A stretch of DNA of 15,166 nucleotides from JAFGSZ01 sp964492185 (GTDB lineage: Bacteria; Bacteroidota; Bacteroidia; Bacteroidales; UBA10428). The notes beneath the pieces were generated by a model. The model ran no database searches. It was given only the letters and a program-made list of their open reading frames with translations, and had not been told where the DNA came from. The position numbers and the translations under genes are program-made. Where the stretch lies: the NCBI GenBank assembly GCA_964492185.1, contig CAZBJH010000084.1, forward strand, positions 1 through 15,166, given 5' to 3'. Shown here piece by piece: positions 1-6,702 of the stretch; position 1 is the first letter of the stretch, and every line of letters starts with the position of its first letter.

Positions 1-70
1 TATTCATGTCCTGTTATTCACCCCATTATTTATTTTAATTGTGTTCATGAGCTCGTTTCGCTCGGTTGTT

Positions 71-113
71 TTTGTACTATTTAAATAAAATTCCTTAAGG
101 ATGAGGATTTCAT
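71..113 (+). repeat. 43-bp direct repeat, copy 1
   Basis: This block begins TTTGTACTATTTAAATAAAA and ends in GATTTCAT. It is identical at 42 of 43 positions to 275-317; the single difference is A versus G at the 37th base. Read on the minus strand it contains a ten-codon frame, MKSSSLRNFI, closed by TAA. Confidence 0.85.
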
Positions 114-274
114 TCGAATATATCTTAATTAAGCTATTAGTAATTAATTTGTTATTTCATTTAATCAAAGTTAGTAGTATTTGTTGCCTCACCAAATTAT
201 TATATTTTTAAGGCGTTCGGCGAACCCTCATCTCTACATAATAAGTTCTTAGTATCTATTCATGTTGTATTGTC

Positions 275-317
275 TTTGTACTATTTAAATAAAATTCCTT
301 AAGGATGAGGGTTTCAT
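275..317 (+). repeat. 43-bp direct repeat, copy 2
   Basis: This is the second copy of the repeat at 71-113, placed 204 bp further on in the same orientation. Its minus strand reads MKPSSLRNFI-stop, so the only base change turns the serine codon into a proline codon. An exact TAnnTTTG box lies just outside it, at 340-333 on the minus strand. The repeats may be remnants of a dispersed intergenic element; that is inference. Confidence 0.85.
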
Positions 318-332
318 AATATTTATTTTTTG

Positions 333-340
333 CAAAGATA
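333..340 (-). promoter_or_regulatory. TATCTTTG box (possible Bacteroidota -7 element)
   Basis: On the minus strand 340-333 reads TATCTTTG, an exact match to the TAnnTTTG -7 element of Bacteroidota. No TTG is found 17-23 bases upstream, and only the ten-codon frame in the 275-317 repeat lies downstream. It may be a chance match. Confidence 0.25.
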
Positions 341-510
341 ATGGATTTTTATGTACAGGAGGAGGGAGGTTAATAAGTTCGGGAGTTGGACGGGGCGCTG
401 AAAAGCTTTGCAAACCCGGTAATAGTCCGACATAAGGATCAGTATCTGTATTATTAATGCAGGAGTATATGAGAACCTGGTTCAATATTTTTTTTTGTAT
501 ATTTATCATC

Positions 511-1083
511 ATGATTTATGATGATCTGCATATACTGGACCTTGATAAAAAGGCTACCCTGGAGGATATAAAGAGGGCCTACAGAATGAAGGCCAAGGAG
601 TTGCATCCTGATCTGAACAAAGGACAGGATGCACATATGGAGTTTATCCGCCTTCAGCAGGCATTTGATAATTTGACACGTTATTTTTATTATTACCGGA
701 ACCGTCAATATCGGTCTCCCGGAAATACTACAACCCGGGCAGGTAATTCATATACGACGAAATATTATACATACAGCAGGTTCCAAAGCAGCACAGGCGA
801 AAAAGCAGGTAATGAATACCGGAACAGGAAAAAGGACGGCGAATATGATTTCAGGGATTCACGTTTGGGTAAGTCCATATACATATTTTTTCATGTTATA
901 TTTCTTATCGCGGGTTGTATGACAGTTTTTTATCCTGTTAATTCTGTTGTAACCCGGGGCTTTGAACCTGATATACCGATAGTGTCTGCAATCCTTGCAC
1001 TATTTTTCTCTATTGTGTTTGGTACCGTTTTTATTATCGCCATTCTTCTTTCAGGACTAAATCTTAATTACCGTTTTCGTTAA
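511..1083 (+). CDS. J-domain protein with two C-terminal membrane segments
   Basis: This is a small J-domain (DnaJ-like) protein of 190 residues when started at 511. The J domain fills roughly residues 1-60, with helix II basic residues (KRAYRMKAKEL), the hallmark HPD at residues 32-34 and a helix III region ending in QQAFDNLTR. J domains stimulate the ATPase of Hsp70 (DnaK). No G/F-rich region, zinc-finger domain or client-binding C-terminal domain of true DnaJ is present. After a polar linker rich in Tyr, Arg and Asn come two hydrophobic helices (about residues 122-142 and 155-181), so it should be membrane-anchored with the J domain in the cytoplasm. An in-frame ATG at 457 would add 18 residues from a T-rich stretch. 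I prefer 511 because the J domain then begins at once. There is no Shine-Dalgarno sequence at either start. The client is unknown. Confidence 0.8.
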   Translation: MIYDDLHILDLDKKATLEDIKRAYRMKAKELHPDLNKGQDAHMEFIRLQQAFDNLTRYFYYYRNRQYRSPGNTTTRAGNSYTTKYYTYSRFQSSTGEKAGNEYRNRKKDGEYDFRDSRLGKSIYIFFHVIFLIAGCMTVFYPVNSVVTRGFEPDIPIVSAILALFFSIVFGTVFIIAILLSGLNLNYRFR

Positions 1084-1114
1084 TTGGTTTGAGAATAAAA
1101 AAATTGTATCTTTT
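1084..1114 (+). promoter_or_regulatory. Candidate promoter for the ABM/alcohol dehydrogenase pair
   Basis: TTG at 1084-1086 and TATCTTTT at 1107-1114 are separated by 20 bases. This fits the Bacteroidota pattern TTG-N17-23-TAnnTTTG with one mismatch at the last base. The box ends 29 bases before the ATG at 1144. The motif starts immediately after the stop codon of the J-domain gene, so readthrough from that gene is the alternative. Confidence 0.35.
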
Positions 1115-1143
1115 CGGGTGTTTAACACGGAAAATATAGAGTT

Positions 1144-1452
1144 ATGATTGTTACATTTGTTCATGTATGGGTGAAACCCGGAATGAAAGATGATTTCCTG
1201 GATGCTACTGTTAAAAATCATAAAGCTTCTGTTAAGGAAGCCGGCAACCTGCGTTTTGACATATTACAGGATGATAATGACCCTGACAAATTTGTGCTTT
1301 ATGAAGCATACGAGTCCCAGGAATTAGCAGCTGCTCATAAATCAACCCCTCATTATCTGAAATGGAGAGAGCGTGTTGCGGATATGATGGCTAAGCCAAG
1401 GGAAGGAATTAAACACAGGATCATTTATCCAAATGACAAAGCAGCATGGTAG
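1144..1452 (+). CDS. LsrG-like ABM-fold protein (antibiotic biosynthesis monooxygenase superfamily)
   Basis: This 102-residue single-domain protein has the dimeric alpha/beta-barrel ABM fold. Its sequence follows LsrG of enteric bacteria closely: NH..SV.E.GNLRFD in residues 25-40, then LQD, YEAY, HK.TPHY (about 65-71) and M..PR near the end. LsrG isomerises phospho-AI-2 (P-HPD) to a 2-pentanone-5-phosphate during autoinducer-2 breakdown. Related ABM proteins such as YgiN act on quinols, so the substrate here is not settled. No signal peptide is present, so it should be cytosolic. Its stop codon lies inside the start of the next gene (ATGGTAG, 7-nt overlap), which points to translational coupling with the dehydrogenase. 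No LsrK, LsrF or Lsr transporter gene is in the window, so an AI-2 role is inference from similarity only. Confidence 0.75.
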   Translation: MIVTFVHVWVKPGMKDDFLDATVKNHKASVKEAGNLRFDILQDDNDPDKFVLYEAYESQELAAAHKSTPHYLKWRERVADMMAKPREGIKHRIIYPNDKAAW

Positions 1453-2621
1453 AACAGTTTAATTTCTCAGGAATTCCACCGGTATTTTTTGGTCCCGGAA
1501 AAGTAATGCTTATCCCTGAAATAGCCAGCAGATTTGGCCGATCTGTGTTACTGGTTACAGGTTCCACTTCTTTTGCAGCTTCACCAACAGCTGACCGGTT
1601 GATGAATGCCATTACCGAAGAGGGCATGCTTCAGTATCAGGTTCGTATTGTAACCGAACCCTCACCCCAGGATATTGATGAAGTTGTCCATGATTTTAAG
1701 AACAAGTACATCGATGTTGTCGTTGCCATCGGAGGGGGGAGTGTTATTGATGCAGGAAAAGCCATTTCGGCAATGTTACCTGTTGGTGAAGAGGTTAAAA
1801 AATATCTTGAAGGGGTTGGATTTAAAGAGCACACGGGAGAAAAGATCCCGTTTATTGCTGTCCCCACAACCTCCGGTACAGGCAGTGAGGCAACGAAAAA
1901 TGCTGTTTTGTCTGATGTAGGGCCCGGGGGGTATAAAAAATCATTGCGTCATGATAATTTTATTCCCGAAATGGCTGTAATTGATCCTGAACTGATCATG
2001 GGTTGTCCTCCTGAGATAACTACTACAAGTGGCATGGATGCCTTTACCCAGTTAGCGGAATCCTTTCTTTCAACAAACTCGAATGCCTTTACTGATGCAC
2101 TTGCACTGGAAGGTATCCGTCGTGTGGCCAATTCACTTGAAAAAGCCTGGCGGCAAGGAGGAGATCTGCAGGCAAGGTCCGATATGGCTCTTGCAGCAAT
2201 GCTTTCCGGGGTAACACTAACGAATGCCGGTCTCGGAGTGATCCATGGTTTTGCATCATCGCTGGGAGGAAGATACGAGATACCGCATGGAGTGGTATGT
2301 GGCACCTTTATGGGAACGGTCAACAGGCTTATGCTGGAGAAAGTGCTACGTGAAGAGAAATATCCTGTTATTCTTGATAAGTATGTTCAGATAAGCCGGA
2401 TTTTTTTTCCGGGCAGGCGGGATGCAAATAAGCGTGATATGGCCGTCAGGCTCATTGATAAAATCGATGAGATGGTAGATAAAATGAATATTCCCAGGCT
2501 TAGTCGCTTTGGAATTACTTCGAATGATCTTGAAGAAATAGCCGGATGCACATCAAACAAGAATAATCCTGTCGCGTTTGACCGGGATGACATGATCATG
2601 ATCCTCGAAAGCAGGCTTTGA
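1446..2621 (+). CDS. Iron-containing (group III) alcohol dehydrogenase family protein
   Basis: This 391-residue protein has the usual family length. It reduces an aldehyde or ketone, or oxidises an alcohol, with NAD(P)H. The N-terminal dinucleotide-binding half carries GGGSVID (residues 96-102) and PTTSGTGSEAT (140-150). The C-terminal helical half holds the metal site. D198, H267 and H281 align with three of the four ligands of lactaldehyde reductase FucO. The fourth, normally His in D-x-x-x-H, is Gln202 here, and the conserved His four residues after H267 is Ser271. From memory, a branch of the family has such DAxTQL and HGFA-x-x-LGG motifs, so this looks like a subfamily trait rather than damage. 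The start ATG overlaps the end of the LsrG-like gene by 7 nt, so the two are probably co-translated and share a pathway. The substrate cannot be told. Confidence 0.85.
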   Translation: MVEQFNFSGIPPVFFGPGKVMLIPEIASRFGRSVLLVTGSTSFAASPTADRLMNAITEEGMLQYQVRIVTEPSPQDIDEVVHDFKNKYIDVVVAIGGGSVIDAGKAISAMLPVGEEVKKYLEGVGFKEHTGEKIPFIAVPTTSGTGSEATKNAVLSDVGPGGYKKSLRHDNFIPEMAVIDPELIMGCPPEITTTSGMDAFTQLAESFLSTNSNAFTDALALEGIRRVANSLEKAWRQGGDLQARSDMALAAMLSGVTLTNAGLGVIHGFASSLGGRYEIPHGVVCGTFMGTVNRLMLEKVLREEKYPVILDKYVQISRIFFPGRRDANKRDMAVRLIDKIDEMVDKMNIPRLSRFGITSNDLEEIAGCTSNKNNPVAFDRDDMIMILESRL

Positions 2622-2673
2622 TTTATTATGCTGAATTATTAATTTACCGGAAAAATATGTCCGCAAGATATTG

Positions 2674-2704
2674 AAAAGGCACGGACACATGCCTGTGCCG
2701 TTTT
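2674..2704 (+). terminator. Probable rho-independent terminator of the dehydrogenase operon
   Basis: GGCACGG (2678-2684) pairs with CTGTGCC (2693-2699) in a 7-bp stem with one G-T pair and an 8-base loop. It is flanked by AAAA before and GTTTT after. It lies 53 bases beyond the stop of the alcohol dehydrogenase. The U-tract is short, and the convergent lipoprotein gene could use the same hairpin from the other side. Confidence 0.5.
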
Positions 2705-2790
2705 ATGAAATGAGTCTGTTCATAGCCAATTAAACATTATGCCATTTTTAATGACAGACCCTATTCAATTGAGAATAATTATCCCGGTTA

Positions 2791-4074
2791 TTATTTTACT
2801 GTTACTCCAGGTTCAACTGCCAGTTCACGGGCGAGTCCCACAACATAATCTTCAAAGTACTGCCGGTCTGTGAAGTTTTCATCTGACAATTCCCAGCAGC
2901 CCACGGAGTAATAAGTTATCTTGTTATCTTCGGCAGGTTCGAGTATACCGTAATAGCTGTTCACGAACTGTCCTGTTTCAGGGGCTTCACCGTTTCCTGA
3001 ATATATATCTTTGGGTAAGATAAGCGCTAGTCCAAGCCACCATTCACTATCGTATGTCTGCTTGTCATGTGTGTATAGTATCATATATTTGTCATCCACA
3101 GGAACTTCAACAAGTGAACTGTCTGTTTCACTGTTTACCAGTCCGATGATAAGTTTTTCATCACCCTGCAGTCCTTTTATTTCCACCTCACTTTGGTATG
3201 CATACATTCCGGGCCATATGCTGACTGTTTCATTAGCATCATATAACCTGTCTTTAGCATGCCAGTTGTTGTACTGGAAATTAATGACCGTTCGTACCGG
3301 CCCTTCAGTTATGATACTGAATATGGATTCTTCAATATTGTTAAGTGTATCGCCACCGGTTATTCCCAACCGGCAGATCGAATCTCCGATCATCAGTTCA
3401 AAACCTCCAATGCCCGCGGAATTACCCACAGACAAAATATCCCGGCCCCAGTCGGCCATCACATGGTAGTTGTCTTCCACTTTACCTCCTTCACCAATGC
3501 CAATTGATTCGGGTGACATGAATGATGCCTTTTTTCCGAATAGGTCTTTGGAATTACGGCCGTCAAAATAATGACGGAAACCGATTTTATCATTTTCCCA
3601 CATCGGACCGTCGGTCTGGTATGGCTGATAGCCCATAGCTGCATGTACTTCATCTGCCCTAAGGGTATCGCTTGTTTTTGGTTGTACCGGTGTATCTTTC
3701 GAGCTTCGTTTACCGAATTTAACACTGGTACGTTTAATATATGTTTGTGGTGTTTCAGTCCACTGAAGCGATAATTTAACGGAATCTTCAGCGGCAATAT
3801 CTATTACAAAAAACAGTTCATCCCACTTTCCGTCATCATTAAGATCATCCGCCTGGACGGGTAAAGTGTCGCCGTTGATCTTCAATAACAGGGGAAAAAG
3901 ATCACCTTCCGGAATGTTGGGAATACCAGTACGTGTAATAATTATCGGTTTGTCCGTCAGATCCAGGACTGATGAATTTGTGACAACAATCGTATTCACA
4001 TTTTCTCCTTGCTGACAAGCAAATAATACCAGGATAATAATAAATGATTTTAAAAGGAATAGAATTCTTTTCAT
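2791..4074 (-). CDS. DUF4861-family surface lipoprotein
   Basis: This 427-residue lipoprotein has a clear type II signal peptide: MKR, a hydrophobic core and the lipobox LFAC with Cys20. The mature part matches my recollection of the DUF4861 family. Recognisable blocks are MWENDKIGFRHYFDGRN (158-174), the DxFGKK that follows, the glycine-rich DWGRDILSVGNSAGIGGFEL (208-227), and WPGMYAYQSEVEIKG (287-301) towards the middle of the fold. The family is a beta-rich protein frequent in Bacteroidota carbohydrate gene clusters near pectin- or uronate-processing enzymes. I know of no firmly established reaction to assign here. No SusC/SusD pair or glycosidase is in this window, so a carbohydrate role is inferred from family only. 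The next gene on the same strand is another lipoprotein, 194 bp upstream. No convincing TAnnTTTG promoter was found in that gap. Confidence 0.75.
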   Translation of the reverse strand: MKRILFLLKSFIIILVLFACQQGENVNTIVVTNSSVLDLTDKPIIITRTGIPNIPEGDLFPLLLKINGDTLPVQADDLNDDGKWDELFFVIDIAAEDSVKLSLQWTETPQTYIKRTSVKFGKRSSKDTPVQPKTSDTLRADEVHAAMGYQPYQTDGPMWENDKIGFRHYFDGRNSKDLFGKKASFMSPESIGIGEGGKVEDNYHVMADWGRDILSVGNSAGIGGFELMIGDSICRLGITGGDTLNNIEESIFSIITEGPVRTVINFQYNNWHAKDRLYDANETVSIWPGMYAYQSEVEIKGLQGDEKLIIGLVNSETDSSLVEVPVDDKYMILYTHDKQTYDSEWWLGLALILPKDIYSGNGEAPETGQFVNSYYGILEPAEDNKITYYSVGCWELSDENFTDRQYFEDYVVGLARELAVEPGVTVK

Positions 4075-4268
4075 AAAATGTGGCCTTATTAAGGTGATTA
4101 TTTTATTGCAGATTAATTGAAGGTAGATAAAAATACAATAAAAATGAGAACTATGGAAAAATAGCCTGAAGAAATTTTTTTCCCCCTCATAACGCGGGAA
4201 AAATATTTCATAATTAAAATAATATGTAACAGTTTATCATTGTGCCGACAATGGCATTAAAGATGTCT

Positions 4269-5606
4269 TCAGGGAATAATCACAGGGGAGGCTCCCTGTT
4301 CTGTGGCTTTTTGAATAAAGAGTAATTCTTCTTCTGAATTTAAAAGACCTTTATGAATGACCAGCTCATGGTTTGTTGCTTTGTTAACCAATGCAGCCAG
4401 CCCGGCAAGTATTTCATATTCTTCAAGTTTACAATGCCCGTAACGAGCGATTGCCATATGACTGTGATGTCCGGTGGCCCGGTTTTTGAATATTTTGCTT
4501 CTGAAAATGGTTTGATGCCAGTATAACACGAGCGGATCGCCTGTAGTATGGATTGTGATCAGTGGATCTTCTATAGTACCAGTGGTTTCATAATACCCAA
4601 GCTTATTTTTGGCCTGTTCAAAATCTTCTGTTTTTATTCTTTGAACGGAACGGTTCAGTTGCCAGTCCTTCTTTGAGCCGAAGTACCATCGCCTGGGCCA
4701 CTGGTTATTATAGGCACAGCCTTCCAGAAGGCTGTTCATTTCATTAGTTTTCGTAATTACCAGATGTAACAGGTCCATTATGGTTTTTCCCACTGCAGCC
4801 GGATCATTGCGGTCGGCCGGTACAGGTACACAACTTAGTATTTGTGCGATTTTGTTTTCATTCCCCGCGAGCATACCGGCAAGCCGGTTTCTCAGATCAC
4901 CGTTTTTCCAGGTCAGCACAGTCTGTTCGGGCACACCTGACGGATTTCCGGGATCAATGCTTGCTTCTTCCAGTTCATCAGCAAAGAACCAGTTAAATAA
5001 CACGTGAAAATCACCAAGGTATTGGATTTGACGGTAAAGACTGCCTACAGGACAACATGCAGCAAGGCCGCCGGAGAAGAGGTCAGGGTAACGTTCTAGT
5101 GTAAGTACAGTGACCAGGCCTCCCTCAGAAGGCCCGGCCAGGAAGATATATTGCGCGGAAATATAGTATAAAACAGAATCACGTAACTCAACAATATCTT
5201 TAACCGCCTGATTAATTGCCATCTCCGGTACGCTGTAACTGCTTGCTGCAAATCCCCAACCAAGGGCATTGACAAACTCTTTAACAGATCTGCCGTCCAC
5301 ACTGTCATGAGGGACATTCATTATTTTCCCCGGATAAACATGATCATGGGCATATATAAGAATATTTTTCCCGTCCCAGTTTTCCGGGACAGTTATTTCA
5401 AAAAGCCCTCCCCGGGAAAGCCTTCCTTCATATTCAAAAGGAAGTCCGGTCTCATGCAGGTGCACGGTACTTTTCAGTAATGAATGATCTTCTGATCCTG
5501 TTTCCTGATCCTTCTGTACACTTTCACAACTGTTCAGGACAATAACTGAACTTAACATTATAATAATTACTGCCGCATACCTGGATAGTCCGGATAAAAA
5601 TTTCAT
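4269..5606 (-). CDS. Serine alpha/beta-hydrolase lipoprotein
   Basis: Started at 5606 this is a 445-residue lipoprotein: MKF, a hydrophobic segment and the lipobox LNSC with Cys27. The mature part is an alpha/beta hydrolase. The nucleophile elbow is GPSEG (158-162, Ser160). Likely triad partners are Asp357 in HTTGDP and His391 in RYGHC, in the right order. A long stretch between about 190 and 345 would form a lid or insertion. It may be an esterase or peptidase acting in the periplasm or at the cell surface; the substrate is unknown. An ATG at 5675 would add 23 residues including a second hydrophobic stretch, giving an implausible double signal. The start at 5606 gives a classic lipoprotein leader, and a good promoter (5621-5650) lies inside the extension. 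It may act with the DUF4861 lipoprotein downstream, although the 194-bp gap makes a single operon uncertain. Confidence 0.8.
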   Translation of the reverse strand: MKFLSGLSRYAAVIIIMLSSVIVLNSCESVQKDQETGSEDHSLLKSTVHLHETGLPFEYEGRLSRGGLFEITVPENWDGKNILIYAHDHVYPGKIMNVPHDSVDGRSVKEFVNALGWGFAASSYSVPEMAINQAVKDIVELRDSVLYYISAQYIFLAGPSEGGLVTVLTLERYPDLFSGGLAACCPVGSLYRQIQYLGDFHVLFNWFFADELEEASIDPGNPSGVPEQTVLTWKNGDLRNRLAGMLAGNENKIAQILSCVPVPADRNDPAAVGKTIMDLLHLVITKTNEMNSLLEGCAYNNQWPRRWYFGSKKDWQLNRSVQRIKTEDFEQAKNKLGYYETTGTIEDPLITIHTTGDPLVLYWHQTIFRSKIFKNRATGHHSHMAIARYGHCKLEEYEILAGLAALVNKATNHELVIHKGLLNSEEELLFIQKATEQGASPVIIP

Positions 5607-5620
5607 TTTCGGAAGAATAA

Positions 5621-5650
5621 TAAATATACCCCAACCTAATATATAGACAA
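5621..5650 (-). promoter_or_regulatory. Promoter of the hydrolase lipoprotein gene
   Basis: On the minus strand TTG (5650-5648) is followed after 19 bases by TATATTTA (5628-5621), a 7-of-8 match to TAnnTTTG. Fourteen bases separate the box from the ATG at 5606, which implies a very short leader. The box sits downstream of the alternative ATG at 5675, and this supports the shorter protein. Confidence 0.45.
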
Positions 5651-5760
5651 TAAAACATCCAAAAGGTTTCGTCACAGAAGGTTTTATTTTAATAAAAATG
5701 AGAGTTTTTATATGGAATTGTAGTGTTTTATTGAAATTTCATAAAACTTATAATAATAAT

Positions 5761-5840
5761 GCCCTTCAAGGGCTAATTGTTTCGAACCGCTCCCCAAGCG
5801 GTTCGATTTACTTTCTTTGCAACAGCAAAAAGAAAGTAAA
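5761..5840 (+). repeat. Three consecutive inverted repeats
   Basis: Three palindromic units stand in a row. GCCCTT-C-AAGGGC covers 5761-5773. TCGAACCGCT (5782-5791) pairs perfectly with AGCGGTTCGA (5797-5806) across a 5-base loop. TTTACTTTCTT (5807-5817) pairs perfectly with AAGAAAGTAAA (5830-5840). The second unit is followed at once by the third, so this is not a classic terminator. The TTTACTTTCTTTGC type of palindrome resembles dispersed intergenic repeats I recall from Bacteroidota genomes; copy number here is unknown. Confidence 0.7.
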
Positions 5841-5870
5841 CAAAAAAATGCCGCCGCTGACATGATTTTC

Positions 5871-5963
5871 CTAAAAAATCAAGGTGTTCCCCTAAAAATC
5901 GAGAACTCCTGATGTCGGACAGCTCGATTTTCTTAACGGTGATCACCTCGATTTTTTTAACGG
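5871..5963 (+). repeat. Nested inverted AAAATCGAG-type repeats
   Basis: A short motif occurs four times: CTAAAAAATCAAGGTG (5871-5886), CTAAAAATCGAGAAC (5892-5906), CTCGATTTTCTTAACGG (5923-5939) and CTCGATTTTTTTAACGG (5947-5963). The first two are in one orientation and the last two in the other. The outer pair and the inner pair can therefore form nested stems around about 5907-5922. The two right-hand copies differ at one base of 17. This may be the core of a dispersed repeat or a protein-binding array. Confidence 0.65.
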
Positions 5964-6154
5964 AAAATCCTGAAGGCGGAGTACCGTTTCTTGTGATAGT
6001 TTATTTGGGAAGGTTGTTGTTGTCAGAAATTTACCTTGTTTATGATAAGCTTTGCTATACATAAGGGATCCGATGTTCTGCAAAGTCCGCATTCCGTACG
6101 AAATCCAGCGATTTTTATGGAACGGTGACCTTTTTGCATTTTTTTTATGTGGAA

Positions 6155-6189
6155 GATAAAAAGTAGGTCGAACTGCCTTGCGGGCAGTT
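6155..6189 (-). terminator. Hairpin downstream of the dead methyltransferase gene
   Basis: AACTGCC (6171-6177) and GGCAGTT (6183-6189) form a perfect 7-bp stem with loop TTGCG. Read on the minus strand it lies 15 bases after the pseudogene's stop and is followed by CGACCTACTTTTTATC, so the U-run starts about 8 bases after the stem. It may be a relic terminator. Confidence 0.35.
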
Positions 6190-6203
6190 AGAAATCCTGG
6201 CCC

Positions 6204-6515
6204 TTAAGACAATCCTGTTCCTTTTAGTTTGCTTAACAGTGATAACATCAGGTTGATATCATCGCGGCTGACGACATTTATTCTTTCCATTACCCGGTTG
6301 TAGATATTGGAGTTCTGGTCTATGCCCTATTCGTTCATGAAGTGTCTGACATACTGTTGAAAGTGCCGGAAGGATTGGGAGTGTGGTTTTCAGCAGACAC
6401 TACTTATAAGCTCCTGCAACTCATAAGCATAGATCATAACTGCCTGTGCGAGGTTGAGTGATGGGTAGACCGCTTTCACGGGTATGGGTTCAACAAGAAT
6501 AAAGGTGATATTCAT
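6204..6515 (-). pseudogene. Broken TrmH/TrmJ-type RNA 2'-O-methyltransferase gene
   Basis: Read from the ATG at 6515, the minus strand gives MNITFILVEP, the usual N-terminus of SpoU-class (TrmH group 1/TrmJ-like) RNA methyltransferases. It then jumps directly to IPVKAVYPSLNLAQAVM, which in intact proteins is the C-terminal cofactor-knot motif, followed by IYAYELQEL. The roughly 130 residues that normally lie between are missing. Further on, TGA (after SSVC) and TAG (after RHFMNE) interrupt the frame, yet the downstream part still reads IYNRVMERINVVSRDDINL, like the C-terminal helices of the family, until TAA at 6206-6204. The gene therefore carries an internal in-frame deletion plus two nonsense mutations and cannot make an active enzyme. 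Family identity rests on recognised motifs, not on a search. Confidence 0.75.
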
Positions 6516-6657
6516 GAGTGATTATTATTGTGAAAAATTTTATTTTGGGGTTTTGTTATTATTTTGATTTTCAATTTATCACAAAATGTACATTCGTTAT
6601 TATGATATGAACTGTAATTCACGCGAAACAAATAATACAGGTTAACGTTTATTCCTT

Positions 6658-6669
6658 TTATACGTATAA
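6658..6669. promoter_or_regulatory. 12-bp palindrome upstream of the CotH gene
   Basis: TTATACGTATAA is a perfect palindrome ending 33 bases before the start at 6703. Its position would suit an operator, but an AT-rich palindrome of this length can arise by chance and no regulator is identified. Confidence 0.25.
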
Positions 6670-6702
6670 TATTATGTATATTAGCTGCCCAAAAAAAGTG
6701 AG

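Larger units (their letters stand above)
1..510. other. AT-rich non-coding stretch with repeats
   Basis: No convincing gene is visible here. The stretch is very AT-rich up to about 350. It contains the two copies of a 43-bp direct repeat (71-113 and 275-317) and a short perfect inverted repeat GTTCG-G-CGAAC at 215-225. The ten bases 223-232 recur in inverted orientation at 304-313, inside the second repeat copy. From about 361 to 430 it becomes GC-rich, with a weak potential pairing of 386-391 with 425-430. A 75-codon minus-strand reading frame covers 285-512, but it looks like a chance frame. Confidence 0.6.
5651..6702. other. 1-kb gap with no intact gene
   Basis: This stretch contains the inverted-repeat cluster 5761-5963, a plain stretch at 5964-6170, a hairpin at 6171-6189 and the broken methyltransferase gene 6204-6515. 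It ends in the AT-rich leader of the CotH gene. That leader has a 12-bp perfect palindrome, TTATACGTATAA, at 6658-6669, which could be an operator. No exact TAnnTTTG box was found before 6703. No reading frame in 5676-6200 looked like a protein I recognise. Confidence 0.6.

Noticed and set aside
71..317. CRISPR array
   Set aside because: Only two repeat copies 204 bp apart, with no regular spacers and no cas genes.
457..510. N-terminal extension of the J-domain protein from ATG 457
   Set aside because: It would add a short hydrophobic stretch encoded by a T-run, with no ribosome-binding site; the J domain is complete from 511.
285..512. 75-codon minus-strand frame across the leader of the J-domain gene
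   Set aside because: It has no recognisable motif, its Pro-rich part comes from the GC-rich island, and it ends inside the direct repeat.
4238..4253. CATTGT-GCCG-ACAATG hairpin after the hydrolase lipoprotein gene as a terminator
   Set aside because: The stem is only 6 bp and no T-run follows it on the minus strand.
5607..5675. 23-residue extension of the hydrolase lipoprotein
   Set aside because: It would put a second hydrophobic segment before a perfect lipoprotein signal, and a promoter box lies inside it.
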